Assembly: GCF_900115775.1 (NCBI RefSeq)
Contig: NZ_FOXS01000002.1
Span: 1,085,129 to 1,149,128 of the forward strand
Direction: 5' to 3'
DNA from: Hymenobacter arizonensis
Lineage (GTDB): Bacteria; Bacteroidota; Bacteroidia; Cytophagales; Hymenobacteraceae
DNA: 64,000 nucleotides
This document shows, one piece after another, positions 25,743 through 35,027 of this stretch. Position numbers and translations under genes: made by a program. Every line of letters starts with the position of its first letter. Position 1 is the first letter of the stretch. The notes beneath the pieces were generated by a model. The model saw nothing but the letters and a program-made list of their open reading frames with translations. It made no database searches and was not told the origin of the DNA.

Positions 25743-26573
25743 TTACTGAATTTTGAAGGTAATCGGAACAGTAAATGATACACTTACTGCACGGCCATTC
25801 TGCTTACCGGGGTTAAAACGGGGCAGGGTCTTTACGGCCCGAATCGTTTCCTCGTCCAAGCCGGAGCCCAGTCCTTTTACCACTTTTACATCTGATACTT
25901 CGCCTTGAGCATTCACGGTGAAGCTTACGAAGATGCGGCCTTCAACTTGGTTGCGGAGTGCCAGCGGAGGGTATTTGCTGGCTTTCTGGATGGCTGCCAC
26001 GATAGCGGCGTTGCCACCACCGCCGGGCAGTTCCGGCATTTGCTCCACGTAGGTGTAAACCTTGTTCTCCACAACGGCTTCAACTACTTTGTCGCCTTCG
26101 CCGCTAGCAAGCTCGGTCAAGTCCGGAGCGTTCGTGTTTCCTTGTACGGTCACGGTAGCTACAGTCTTTTCCTTCAGCTCTTCTTGGTCCGGCACCTCCT
26201 GCTTCTTCACTTCCTCGTCTTTTTTCACTACCGGAGGAGTGAATTTAACGGTGCTCAGCTTGGGGGGAGGGGGTGGTGGCGCCTCGGGTGGCGGCGGAGG
26301 GGGTGGCGGCTTGGTGTCGTCCAAGGGAGGAGCGTCCATGAGCACGTTTTCCTGCAGGTTTTTCTTTTCTTCTTTAGGCTGTCTGGCTTTCAGATATGCC
26401 GAGATAAGAGGAAAAGAAATCAGCAGCAAGAAAATCGAGGTGGCAATTATCAGCGCCCGGGTTACGTGCCGCTGATACAGGCGGCGCAACACGTAGGCAC
26501 CGTATGCCTTGTTGCGGCCCTCAAAAATGATATCATTTAAGCTGGCCTTCGAAATTTGCGCGTTATCCATCAT
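25743..26573 (-). CDS. tonB: Energy transducer TonB
   Basis: A 276-residue TonB that transmits proton-motive force from ExbB/ExbD to outer-membrane receptors. An N-terminal cytoplasmic segment is followed by one transmembrane helix (about 38-58), a Pro-rich periplasmic spacer with runs of eight and six prolines (about 88-104), and a C-terminal TonB domain (about 185-276; KYPPLALRNQVEGRIFVSFTVNAQGEVSDV). The start ATG overlaps the exbD stop in an ATGA. The proton channel genes precede it on the same strand. Confidence 0.93.
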   Translation of the reverse strand: MMDNAQISKASLNDIIFEGRNKAYGAYVLRRLYQRHVTRALIIATSIFLLLISFPLISAYLKARQPKEEKKNLQENVLMDAPPLDDTKPPPPPPPPEAPPPPPPKLSTVKFTPPVVKKDEEVKKQEVPDQEELKEKTVATVTVQGNTNAPDLTELASGEGDKVVEAVVENKVYTYVEQMPELPGGGGNAAIVAAIQKASKYPPLALRNQVEGRIFVSFTVNAQGEVSDVKVVKGLGSGLDEETIRAVKTLPRFNPGKQNGRAVSVSFTVPITFKIQ

Positions 26574-27121
26574 AAGGCTGCTTCTTTAATAAGGTCCACG
26601 TCTTCTTTGGGTACCTTCACCAGCGCGTATTTCTTCTGGTTCGTGATATTCATCTCGTCCAGAATGTCCACCATGTTCCTGTACTTGGCGTCCTCAGTGG
26701 GTTTGATGAGGATGATGGGGGCACGTTCTTCGGAGCCGCCAGCTTCCCGTTGGCGGTCCAAAATAACCTTACGGATGCCGTTGGCTGAGTAGTCGGTTAC
26801 CTTCAACTCAACTTTCGGTACGGTAGGGTCATTCGGAGTGTTAAGGCCGAAGTAGTAGTAAGCTTTGTCTTCCTTGCCGAGAAGGATGGTCATGGCTTGC
26901 GAAGCCTTGATTTTGGTATCCTCCACGTCGTCGGTTTTCTTCACCGGCATCGTGAGCTGCATCACGGTGGGCTTGGCGAAGGTGGTGGTCAGCATGAAAA
27001 AGGTGAGCAGCAGAAAGGCCAAGTCCACCATCGGTGTCATGTCGATGCGAGTCGACATTTTTTTGGCCCGTTTTTTCCCACCTTTCCCACCGGAATCGGC
27101 TTTTCCTTGAATTTCTGCCAT
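26570..27121 (-). CDS. exbD: ExbD/TolR biopolymer transport protein (second copy)
   Basis: A 183-residue ExbD-type protein: a Lys-rich N-terminus (GGKGGKKRAKKMSTR), one transmembrane helix with the functional Asp segment IDMTPMVDLAFLLLTFFMLTT, then a periplasmic domain. ExbD couples proton flow to TonB. It is a distinct paralog of the ExbD gene just upstream (55 bases apart) and its stop overlaps tonB. Confidence 0.95.
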   Translation of the reverse strand: MAEIQGKADSGGKGGKKRAKKMSTRIDMTPMVDLAFLLLTFFMLTTTFAKPTVMQLTMPVKKTDDVEDTKIKASQAMTILLGKEDKAYYYFGLNTPNDPTVPKVELKVTDYSANGIRKVILDRQREAGGSEERAPIILIKPTEDAKYRNMVDILDEMNITNQKKYALVKVPKEDVDLIKEAAL

Positions 27122-27175
27122 GGGATTTAATTAAGTGAATGGGCTCGAAAATAGGTTCGCACGGTCTGCTCAGGA

Positions 27176-27808
27176 TTATTGAGCAGCGGCTACGGGCTTA
27201 TTCTCCAAGTCCGTGATGAGGTTAAAACGGTTGATGTCGCGCTCTTGCAGAAGCTTGATTACTTGCTGCACCGTGGGGACGTCGGCGTTGCCATCGCCCT
27301 TGATGGCGATGTAGGTAGGCTTCTTGAAAATGGCTTGGTTGGCCCGACGGGCTTCCATTACCCAGTCAATCAGCTGATTGTTGAGCGAATCAATCGGAAT
27401 ACCGGGCTGCTGTGCATTCAACTGCTTACGGTCTTCCTTTTCCACATTGAGGTAAGACCCAAGCTGGTTGATGGGAAGGCCGAAGTTGGGCAAGTTACCA
27501 AACTCCTTGGCTTGAGCTGCAGTGAAGTTAACGCCGTATTTGGCAGCTACCTTTTGCAACGCCTGAATCTTGGTTTTGGTATCATCAACTCCAAAAAACA
27601 CCCGTTTTTTGGCATCGATGGTTAAGGTAATGATATTGCTTTCGGGCAATCTTATCTCCGAAATAGAAGATGGCGTGTCCACTACCACCGTTTCTTCGGG
27701 AGCAAACTTGGTGGTGAGCATGAAGAACGTCACCAGCAAGAAGGCCAGGTCCACCATCGGCGTCATGTCGAGCGACGGCGAGGTACGGTGCGGTTTTACT
27801 TTAGGCAT
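27176..27808 (-). CDS. exbD: ExbD/TolR biopolymer transport protein (first copy)
   Basis: A 210-residue ExbD with a short basic N-terminus (MPKVKPHRTSPS), the transmembrane motif LDMTPMVDLAFLLVTFFMLTT with the conserved Asp, and a longer periplasmic domain than the second copy. Two adjacent exbD genes with one exbB is the standard Bacteroidota layout. It follows exbB by 85 bases. Confidence 0.95.
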   Translation of the reverse strand: MPKVKPHRTSPSLDMTPMVDLAFLLVTFFMLTTKFAPEETVVVDTPSSISEIRLPESNIITLTIDAKKRVFFGVDDTKTKIQALQKVAAKYGVNFTAAQAKEFGNLPNFGLPINQLGSYLNVEKEDRKQLNAQQPGIPIDSLNNQLIDWVMEARRANQAIFKKPTYIAIKGDGNADVPTVQQVIKLLQERDINRFNLITDLENKPVAAAQ

Positions 27809-27893
27809 TGCGAGGTGGGGTTAAAAGGGGGCGATTCGTTCTAATATCCTGAACGAACCGCCCCGCATTTTAGTGCATCAATGAAAGACGGAA

Positions 27894-28787
27894 TTAAACC
27901 GTACGCACCGGCTGGCCGGCGTTTGCATTGTTGCCGTGCTGGCTAGCAAAGGTCTGGATAATGCTGAAACCAGCTTCATCGATGCTGTAAGTCAACTCGT
28001 CAATTTTGCTAGTGAAGTAGTTATAGGCTACAATGGCTAGGGCCGAAGTACCGATACCGAGAGCCGTGTTGATAAGGGCTTCCGAAATACCGTTTGCCAG
28101 TGCTACTGCGTCAGGGCTACCGGCCTGCGCCAGTGCGGCGAAGGCGTTAATCATACCGAATACAGTACCGAGCAGACCCGTCAGCGTGGCGATAGAAGCC
28201 AAGGTGGAGATGATAACCAAGTTCTTCTCCAGCATGGGCAACTCGAGAGCGGTGCTCTCTTCGATTTCCTTCTGGATGGCAAGTACACGCTGGTCGGTGC
28301 CCATGTTGGTTTCACGCGACATCTCGTTGTATTTCAGCAAACCGGCTTTTACTACGTTGGCAACCGAGCCTTTCTGCTGGTCGCAGGCAGCGAGGGCACC
28401 GTTGATGTCGTTGGCGTTCAGCTTCTGGCGCACGGTGCGTACAAACGACTCGATGCTTTTGCTGCCTTTGGCCTTACCAATGGTCAACATCCGCTCGATA
28501 GAGAAGGTGATAACCATCAGGAGCATCGACATCAGTACGGGTACTACAGGGCCACCTTTATATACAATGCCAAGGTAATCACCGGACACTGGGTTGTTTG
28601 CATTGTTACCACCTTGGAAGTGGCTTGGGTCACCGAATACGAATTTGTAAACGAGTAAGCTGACAACGTAGGCCAAGATAATAACCAGGATGGAGAACAG
28701 CGAGGCACCACCGCTGCTTTGGGCTTCGGCTTTGGCGGCCGTTGCGGCGGGCCGTGGGCTCGTATTCATGGCATTTTTCTGTTCCAT
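27894..28787 (-). CDS. exbB: MotA/TolQ/ExbB proton channel protein
   Basis: A 297-residue inner-membrane protein: a first transmembrane helix near residues 28-48 (LFSILVIILAYVVSLLVYKFVFG), a second near 75-95, and a C-terminal pair (LVIISTLASIATLTGLLGTVFGMINAFAAL and ALGIGTSALAIVAYNYF), the proton-channel core of ExbB/TolQ. ATG 28787 (MEQKNAMN) is preferred; the longer frame extends over the promoter. It leads the operon exbB-exbD-exbD-tonB. Confidence 0.93.
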   Translation of the reverse strand: MEQKNAMNTSPRPAATAAKAEAQSSGGASLFSILVIILAYVVSLLVYKFVFGDPSHFQGGNNANNPVSGDYLGIVYKGGPVVPVLMSMLLMVITFSIERMLTIGKAKGSKSIESFVRTVRQKLNANDINGALAACDQQKGSVANVVKAGLLKYNEMSRETNMGTDQRVLAIQKEIEESTALELPMLEKNLVIISTLASIATLTGLLGTVFGMINAFAALAQAGSPDAVALANGISEALINTALGIGTSALAIVAYNYFTSKIDELTYSIDEAGFSIIQTFASQHGNNANAGQPVRTV

Positions 28788-28878
28788 TGTTCTGGATTGT
28801 TTGGGGTTGTTGAGTGAAGTAGTTGAATTGTGTGGGGGTAAAGAAAGAGCAAAAACTTGGTTAGAAGCCAAGCTGCGG

Positions 28879-28886
28879 CAAAAATA
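28879..28886 (-). promoter_or_regulatory. Promoter -7 box of exbB operon
   Basis: The minus strand reads TATTTTTG, a full TAnnTTTG match, about 90 bases before the exbB start. A TTTAC stretch 22 bases upstream could be a weak -33 region. Confidence 0.45.
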
Positions 28887-29057
28887 ACAATCGATAATCC
28901 CGAGTTGTAAAGGACTAAAATAGCACTTACCGAAGCTCAATCTACTCACCAAGCTGTCTTAGTTGGGCAAACCTAACCAAAAAGCACGGGCCGACCAAAG
29001 AAAACTTGGCCGGAGCCAATAGAAAGGAAGTGAAAATGTGGTAGAAGTGCGACAACG

Positions 29058-29915
29058 CTAAATGCCCTGCTTGGGTTGGGTTGGATGCTTTTTTGCCTGT
29101 TCCCAGTACACATCCATCTCGGCTAAAGTGAGGTCAGCAAGGCGTTCGCCATTGGTGGCTGCGGCCGACTCTAGGTACTGAAACCGGCTGATAAACTTGC
29201 GGTTGGTGCGCTCTAGTGCTTCTTCGGGGTTGATGCCGGCAAAGCGGGCAAAGTTGACGAGTGAAAATAGTAAATCACCAAATTCATCGGCGGCCTTCTC
29301 AGGGTTCATTTTCTCGGGCTGGCCGTGGCTGTATTCGTCGCCAAATTCACCTAATTCTTCTTTCACCTTTTCCCAAACCTGCTCGGGCTGTTCCCAGTCG
29401 AAGCCTGCGCCCCGGGCCTTCTCTTGTATGCGCATGGCTTTCACCAGAGCCGGAAGGGAAGTAGGCACGCCGCCAAGAACGCCGTTGGTATTGCCTTTTT
29501 CTTTCAGTTTGAGCTGTTCCCAATTGCGTTTTACGGTTTCCTCGTCATCCGCTTGCGCATCGCCATAGATGTGGGGGTGACGATAAATCAGCTTTTCGCA
29601 CTGGGCGTTAAGCACGTCGGCAATGTCGAAGGCTCCTTGCTCTGCCGCGATGCGGGCATAGAATATCAAATGCAGCATGACATCGCCAAGTTCCTTTTTC
29701 AGGTCCGTTAAATCATCGCGCAAGATGGCATCGCTGATTTCATAGGTCTCCTCTATGGTGAGGTGGCGTAGGGTCTGGAGCGTTTGCTTTTTATCCCAAG
29801 GGCATTCGGTGCGCAAACGGTCGAGAACATCGAGCAAGCGTCCAAATGCTTCGAGCTGCGCTGGCCGGCGAGCACTGGTAAGCAGAGCGCTAGAGACAAT
29901 CGGGGTATTTTCCAT
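29058..29915 (-). CDS. mazG: Nucleoside triphosphate pyrophosphohydrolase MazG
   Basis: A 285-residue protein of two tandem MazG domains that hydrolyse NTPs to NMP and pyrophosphate. First domain: LLDVLDRLRTECPWDKKQTLQTLRHLTIEETYEISDAI, with the metal-binding EExxE and DxxL. Second domain: GFDWEQPEQVWEKVKEELGEF and AADEFGDLLFSLVNFAR. Length and both metal sites are complete. It is divergent from glmM across a 73-base gap with a TATCTTTG box 16 bases from its start. Confidence 0.95.
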   Translation of the reverse strand: MENTPIVSSALLTSARRPAQLEAFGRLLDVLDRLRTECPWDKKQTLQTLRHLTIEETYEISDAILRDDLTDLKKELGDVMLHLIFYARIAAEQGAFDIADVLNAQCEKLIYRHPHIYGDAQADDEETVKRNWEQLKLKEKGNTNGVLGGVPTSLPALVKAMRIQEKARGAGFDWEQPEQVWEKVKEELGEFGDEYSHGQPEKMNPEKAADEFGDLLFSLVNFARFAGINPEEALERTNRKFISRFQYLESAAATNGERLADLTLAEMDVYWEQAKKHPTQPKQGI

Positions 29916-29930
29916 TATTCCAAAGATAAA

Positions 29931-29967
29931 TGAGGCATCGGCAACCGGCTGCCAATGCCTAAATTTG
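29931..29967. promoter_or_regulatory. Divergent mazG/glmM promoter boxes
   Basis: The minus strand carries TATCTTTG at 29931-29938 (16 bases before mazG) and the plus strand TAAATTTG at 29960-29967 (22 bases before glmM). Both are full TAnnTTTG matches. The two start regions are back to back within 37 bases. Confidence 0.5.
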
Positions 29968-29988
29968 CACTTTCAAAAACTCTACCCC

Positions 29989-31386
29989 GTGACTCTTATA
30001 AAATCAATTTCCGGCATTCGCGGCACCATTGGCGGACCAGTTGGGCAAGGCCTGACTCCTCTCGATGTGGTGAAGTACGCCGCTGCCTATGGTACCTGGG
30101 TGAAGACGCAAGCTGTTGACAGCAAGCTCATCATCATTGGCCGCGATGCCCGCATTTCAGGTGAGATGGTTAGCCGCCTGGTGGCAGCCACGCTGCAAGG
30201 TCTGGGGCTAGACGTGTGCGACCTTGGGCTGAGCACAACACCGACAGTGGAAATGGCGGTTCCCGCCAAAAAGGCTGCGGGGGGTATTATTCTGACGGCT
30301 TCTCACAATCCCAAGCAGTGGAATGCCCTGAAACTGCTGAATGCCCACGGCGAGTTTATCTCCGACACCGATGGGCAGCAGGTGCTGGCTTTTGCTGAAA
30401 GTGAAGACTTCGAGTTTGCGACAGTCAATAAGCTTGGGCAGTACACCGTCGATGCTACGTTTTTGAAGAAGCACATCAAAGCCATCCTGGCCTTGCCGCT
30501 GGTTGATGTGGAAGCCATTCGGGCCCGCAACTTCCGGGTGGTGGTCGATGCCGTGAATTCTTCGGGAGGATTCGCCGTGCCGCAATTGCTGGAAGCCCTG
30601 GGCGTGACCACCATTGAGAAGCTGCACTGCGAGCCGACCGGCGACTTTGCTCACAACCCCGAGCCCCTGCCCGAACACTTGCGCGACATAGCCAAGGTGC
30701 TGGAAAAAGGTGGCTTCGACCTCGGCATAGTGGTAGACCCAGACGTGGACCGCCTTGCGCTAGTGAGCGAAAACGGGGAGATGTTCGGCGAGGAGTATAC
30801 GCTGGTGGCCGTGGCCGACTACGTGCTGAAGCAGCTTGGCGGCGGCAATACCGTGAGCAACCTGAGCAGCACCCGCGCCCTGCGCGATGTGACCGAAAAG
30901 GCCGGCGGCCAGTATGCCGCCGCTGCAGTAGGCGAGGTGAACGTGGTGACCAAAATGAAGGAAACCAACGCGGTGATTGGCGGCGAAGGCAATGGCGGCA
31001 TTATCTATCCCGAACTGCACTACGGCCGCGATGCTTTAGTAGGCATTGCGCTTTTCCTGACGCATTTGGCCAAGTCTGGACTCAATATGAGTCGGCTGCG
31101 TAGCTCGTACCCCAGCTATTTTATTTCGAAGAATAAGATTGAACTAACTGCGGAAATCAACACCGACGATGTACTGGTGAAGATGGAGAAGCGCTACGCC
31201 AAGCAGCCCGTGAATACGATTGATGGCGTGAAAATCGAATTTGACAAAGAGTGGGTGCATTTGCGCAAATCGAACACCGAGCCGATTATCCGAATCTACG
31301 CCGAGTCTGATTCGAACGCTACGGCCGACTACCTGGCTCAAAAAATCATCGGCGACATAAAAGAGATTATTGCGGTTAAGGCATAG
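29989..31386 (+). CDS. glmM: Phosphoglucosamine mutase
   Basis: A 465-residue alpha-D-phosphohexomutase that converts glucosamine 6-phosphate to glucosamine 1-phosphate for peptidoglycan and lipopolysaccharide precursors. The phosphoserine is Ser105 in LTASHNPKQWN, the Mg-binding loop is DPDVDRLAL, the sugar-binding loop is GGEGNGGI, and the C-terminal phosphate-binding loop is RKSNTEPIIRI. GTG at 29989 gives the family start LIKSISGIRGT; upstream codons in frame would run through the promoter and mazG. Closely related phosphomannomutase activity cannot be excluded. Confidence 0.92.
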   Translation: MTLIKSISGIRGTIGGPVGQGLTPLDVVKYAAAYGTWVKTQAVDSKLIIIGRDARISGEMVSRLVAATLQGLGLDVCDLGLSTTPTVEMAVPAKKAAGGIILTASHNPKQWNALKLLNAHGEFISDTDGQQVLAFAESEDFEFATVNKLGQYTVDATFLKKHIKAILALPLVDVEAIRARNFRVVVDAVNSSGGFAVPQLLEALGVTTIEKLHCEPTGDFAHNPEPLPEHLRDIAKVLEKGGFDLGIVVDPDVDRLALVSENGEMFGEEYTLVAVADYVLKQLGGGNTVSNLSSTRALRDVTEKAGGQYAAAAVGEVNVVTKMKETNAVIGGEGNGGIIYPELHYGRDALVGIALFLTHLAKSGLNMSRLRSSYPSYFISKNKIELTAEINTDDVLVKMEKRYAKQPVNTIDGVKIEFDKEWVHLRKSNTEPIIRIYAESDSNATADYLAQKIIGDIKEIIAVKA

Positions 31387-31542
31387 CGCTTGCCAGCCGC
31401 CGCAACGAGGCATCCTGCCCACTAGCTGCTTAAAGCTCAGGGCTAGGGTTGGTTTCGGCCAAATGTCCGACGTTTGTATAACGATACCTCAGAATTGCCG
31501 GACGCACCCACGTTCGGCATCTTCTGTTCTTACCCTCATTAT

Positions 31543-32712
31543 ATGACCAACCCCGCCTCTTCTGCTCCCGCCTTCGCTTATTTTGACAATGCAGCTACCA
31601 CGCCCCTCGACCCCGAGGTGCTGGAAGCCATGCTGCCCTTTCTCAGCCAGCACTACGGCAACCCGAGCAGCCTGCACGGCCCGGGCCGACAGGTACGGGC
31701 TGCCATCGAAAATGCGCGCAAGACGGTAGCTCATCTGGTGGGGGCAGCTCCAGCAGAAATTACGTTCACCAGCGGGGGCACCGAGGCCGATAATTATGCT
31801 GCTTTTGGGAGCATTCGAACTTTGGGGCTGAAACACGCTATTACTTCGCCGCTTGAGCACCATGCCGTGCTGCACCCGCTGCAGGCCATGGCCAAGGCTG
31901 GCGAAATACAGCTGCATTATATAAGGCACGATGCCCAGGGAAATCTTGACTTGGGACATCTGGAAGAATTGCTCGCGGCACAGTCGCGCACGTTCGTGAG
32001 CCTGATGCACGCCAACAATGAAATCGGTAACCTGAATAACGTTGAGGCCATCGGGGACATTTGTGCTCAGTTTGATGCCGTGTTCCATACCGACACGGTG
32101 CAGACGATGGGCCACTACCGGCACGACGTGCAGAAGCTGAAAAACCATTTTCTGGTGGGGTCGGCGCATAAGTTCCATGGCCCAAAGGGTGTGGGCTTTC
32201 TGTATACCCGTAGCGGTTTGCAGGTGAGCCCGCTTATTCATGGGGGCTCGCAGGAGCGCAACGTGCGCTCGGGCACCGAGAATGTGTACGGAATAGTGGG
32301 GCTGGCCAAAGCCCTGGAAATTGCGGTGCGGGATTTGGCCGCGCACCAGGCCCACGTGCAAGGGCTCAAAGACCAGTTCATCACGAAGCTGCGGGCTGAG
32401 ATTGAGGACGTGCAGTTCAATGGTTGTTCTGCCGTGGCCGACAAAAGCCTATACACGGTACTGAGCGTGAGCTTACCGCCTTCGCCCATAAGCGAAATGC
32501 TGCTGTTCAACCTTGACATCAGCAAAGTGGCGGCTTCGGGGGGCTCGGCGTGTACCAGCGGGGCGCAGGCAGGCTCGCACGTACTCGAGGCCCTGGGCTG
32601 CGACCCCGACCGCGCTACGGTGCGCTTCTCAATGAGTAAAATGAACACCGCCGCCGAAGTAGACTACGCGGTAGCGCAATTAGCCAAGCTGTATCGGCCG
32701 GTAGCGGTTTAA
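31543..32712 (+). CDS. Cysteine desulfurase (IscS/NifS type)
   Basis: A 389-residue PLP-dependent class V aminotransferase that removes sulfur from cysteine for iron-sulfur clusters and thiolated tRNA. The PLP lysine is Lys210 in SAHKFHGPKGVGF, the motif TSGGTEADNYA binds cofactor phosphate, and the persulfide Cys337 is in SGGSACTSGAQ. The length and the short loop around Cys337 place it with the IscS/NifS group. ATG 31543 is chosen because the 23 upstream codons overlap the probable promoter. No isc or suf genes are adjacent, so the sulfur acceptor is unknown. Confidence 0.92.
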   Translation: MTNPASSAPAFAYFDNAATTPLDPEVLEAMLPFLSQHYGNPSSLHGPGRQVRAAIENARKTVAHLVGAAPAEITFTSGGTEADNYAAFGSIRTLGLKHAITSPLEHHAVLHPLQAMAKAGEIQLHYIRHDAQGNLDLGHLEELLAAQSRTFVSLMHANNEIGNLNNVEAIGDICAQFDAVFHTDTVQTMGHYRHDVQKLKNHFLVGSAHKFHGPKGVGFLYTRSGLQVSPLIHGGSQERNVRSGTENVYGIVGLAKALEIAVRDLAAHQAHVQGLKDQFITKLRAEIEDVQFNGCSAVADKSLYTVLSVSLPPSPISEMLLFNLDISKVAASGGSACTSGAQAGSHVLEALGCDPDRATVRFSMSKMNTAAEVDYAVAQLAKLYRPVAV

Positions 32713-32934
32713 AAGCAGGAGAATGTGATTCTGGTAACGGCCCAGCTGAGGGTGGCGTGCCCTAGGCATCGGAGGCTGATGCTTAATGAGTGAAAGAAAA
32801 TAAAGCGGAGCTGAGGAGGAATAGGTGGCGCGCTGCAGGAGCGATGAATAAAGCTTATTAATCAAGCTCCTCCTAACATGCATGCTTAATATGCGTAAGC
32901 CTAGGCAGGTTTCACTATTTTCCTCTATTCACTA

Positions 32935-33618
32935 ATGAACCAGCCCCAATCACCTTCGCCTGCTAACGCAGGGTCTGCTAAATCTTTCATCAGCCAAGCC
33001 CAACAGTGGCTTAAGCAGGGCAACGTGGGCCAACTTTTGGGCCAGGTGCCTGCATCCCTCAAAAAAGTAGGCAACCAAACTAGCACCAGCTTCAATAAAC
33101 TCAGCACCACCCAAAAAGTAGTGGGCGGCGCTGCACTGCTCGTAGGAGCCACCCTGCTGGCCCGCCGCAACAAAGGTGGCCGCGCCGGCCAGTCAGCTAC
33201 GCTGAATGAGCTGCTGTACTTCGTCAACGACCGCATTGAAGGTTACAAGCGCGCCGTAGACGAAAGCCAGGATACCAAACTGCGCGGTTATTACCAGCAA
33301 TTGGTGACTCAGAGCCAGCAGTTTGCCAACCAACTCAATGCCTACCTGAGCCAAGAAGGTGGCGCACGCCAGACCAGCACCACCGTGAAAGGCAAATTCT
33401 ACCGCGCCTGGATGGATGCCAAAGCCGCCCTCACCGGCAACGACGAGAAAGCTATTCTTGGCTCCAATATCTACGGGGAAGAATGGGCTATCAAAGCGTA
33501 CGAAGAAGCTTTGAACGATGATACGCTGACCGGCGTGATGCGCCAAGCCGTAGACCGCCAGTACGCGCAGTCGCAGAAGACTTACCATGAGCTGAAAAGC
33601 CTCAAGGACAAACAATAG
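32935..33618 (+). CDS. DUF2383 (PA2169-family) four-helix-bundle protein
   Basis: A 227-residue protein. Residues about 1-80 form a low-complexity N-terminus with a short Gly/Ala hydrophobic segment (VVGGAALLVGATLLARR, about 62-78). Residues 85-225 match the PA2169/DUF2383 ferritin-like bundle (ATLNELLYFVNDRIEGYKRAVDES, QFANQLNAYLSQEGG, VKGKFYRAWMDAKAALTGNDEKAIL). The family is found in stress-associated clusters but its function is not settled. The N-terminal hydrophobic extension is not part of the standard domain. A terminator follows, and a PRC-barrel gene lies nearby. Confidence 0.85.
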   Translation: MNQPQSPSPANAGSAKSFISQAQQWLKQGNVGQLLGQVPASLKKVGNQTSTSFNKLSTTQKVVGGAALLVGATLLARRNKGGRAGQSATLNELLYFVNDRIEGYKRAVDESQDTKLRGYYQQLVTQSQQFANQLNAYLSQEGGARQTSTTVKGKFYRAWMDAKAALTGNDEKAILGSNIYGEEWAIKAYEEALNDDTLTGVMRQAVDRQYAQSQKTYHELKSLKDKQ

Positions 33619-33633
33619 GTACACCTATTTAAT

Positions 33634-33685
33634 AAGCCCCACCGGGCGTGGCTGATTGTCGGCCATGCCGGGTGGGGCTTTTTAT
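33634..33685 (+). terminator. Intrinsic terminator after the DUF2383 gene
   Basis: AAGCCCCACC(C)GGGC pairs with GCCGGGTGGGGCTT (with a GGC/GCC inner stem), followed by a short T-run. Confidence 0.8.
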
Positions 33686-33800
33686 ATTCAATGGACGCCT
33701 TGGCCGCCAAGGACAACGCGGAAAAACGGCAAAGCGTCATCACTGCTCAATAGCTACTTTTCGCCGGGTTTCGTAGAACGTGGCTATAATTCATTACTAC

Positions 33801-34445
33801 ATGGCTGACATCAATATTCAACGTAAAAAATCGGCACCTAGTCCGTGGATTCTCGTGCTGCTGGCTGTTTTGGCCGCAGCGGTAGCCGCCTATTTCTTCC
33901 TGCGGGCTGACCCCACCGATGAGCGCACCCCCACCGCTGCATCCGGTATAGAAACCACCCCCACGGGCCCGCCTCCCGGAGCTCCTACCGACGATACCCG
34001 GGTTCCTTCCACGGTTGATACACAGGAAGAGGCCGGAGAATTTACCGCTGCCTCGCTAGCAACTCATGCCGCGACCGACCCTACTGCTCCCGAGTATGCC
34101 GTGACGGGCTTGCAGCAACTGACCGGCACGCTGGTGGCATTGGCCGACCGCGACGACCTGCGCGACCCCGCCATCACAGAACAGCGCGACAACTTGACCA
34201 GCGCTACCAACCGCTTGGGCGAGTCGACGGCCAGCCTGCGCCCCGGATTCATCGCTGCCGCTGGGCTTATTCGGGTGATGCAGCAGAAGGCGTATCCAGA
34301 ATTGGAAAGCCGGGCCAATGACTTGGTGAGTTTGGCAGGCCAGATGTCGGGTCGCAGCGCCACCGCCGCCGACCAGCAGCAGAACAAGCAGTTTTTGACC
34401 CAGGCCGCCGAGGCAGTGAGTGCCATGAGCGAACCCGCCCGGTAG
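33801..34445 (+). CDS. Single-pass membrane protein of unknown function
   Basis: A 214-residue protein: basic N-terminus, one transmembrane helix (about 16-36, WILVLLAVLAAAVAAYFFL), a Thr/Pro-rich linker (about 42-80) and an Ala-rich helical C-terminal domain with a long predicted coiled coil (about 95-205). No family recognised. I start at ATG 33801 (MADINIQRK), seven codons after an alternative. It lies between the DUF2383 and PRC-barrel genes on the same strand, which suggests an envelope stress role, but this is only association. Confidence 0.7.
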   Translation: MADINIQRKKSAPSPWILVLLAVLAAAVAAYFFLRADPTDERTPTAASGIETTPTGPPPGAPTDDTRVPSTVDTQEEAGEFTAASLATHAATDPTAPEYAVTGLQQLTGTLVALADRDDLRDPAITEQRDNLTSATNRLGESTASLRPGFIAAAGLIRVMQQKAYPELESRANDLVSLAGQMSGRSATAADQQQNKQFLTQAAEAVSAMSEPAR

Positions 34446-34534
34446 CTTCGCATGAGTGGCAGCAGCTACTAGCCGGTAGCACATTGCTAGCTAGACACGC
34501 CTAACCACGCAACAATAAAGAACTAATATTTCTT

Positions 34535-34981
34535 ATGGAAACCCCTTTGCTGCGCCGCCTGCGCGACCTAACTGAGTTTGAAGTAGCCGACGGCAACCCC
34601 GACGTGCGCGGCTGGGCCGTGCGCGGTGGCGACGGCCATGCGCTGGGCCAAGTGCACGAGTTAATTGTAGAGCCCGCCGCCCTGAAAGTGCGCTACCTGG
34701 ACGTAGAACTTGATGCGCGATTTAAACGTGGCCAGCACGAAAATCATATTCTGCTGCCCATTGGTGTGGCCTCGCTCGATACCGATGGCGACAACGTGTT
34801 TGTGCCCGCGCTAAATGGGGAAACCGTATTGAACTACCCGCCCTACAGCGAAATCCAGATTACCCGCGATTATGAAGAAGCCATGCTTCGGGCCTTGGGC
34901 ATAAACACAGTCAGCGAAAGTGACCAGTTTTATGAGCGGGACTCCTACGACGCAGCGGCATTCTATCGCAGACGTGTTTAA
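34535..34981 (+). CDS. PRC-barrel domain protein
   Basis: A 148-residue protein with a PRC-barrel-like beta domain in the first 100 residues (VADGNPDVRGWAVRGGDGHALGQVHELIVEP, KVRYLDVELDAR, ILLPIGVASLD). PRC barrels occur in photosynthetic reaction-centre subunit H, in RimM, and in many small stress proteins; the exact role here is unknown. The C-terminus is acidic and Tyr-rich. It is in a run of three small envelope or stress-like genes. Confidence 0.82.
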   Translation: METPLLRRLRDLTEFEVADGNPDVRGWAVRGGDGHALGQVHELIVEPAALKVRYLDVELDARFKRGQHENHILLPIGVASLDTDGDNVFVPALNGETVLNYPPYSEIQITRDYEEAMLRALGINTVSESDQFYERDSYDAAAFYRRRV

Positions 34982-35027
34982 TTTCCTGCTTTAGCAACCT
35001 TATACGCAGTAAGTGACTCTTGCTTCC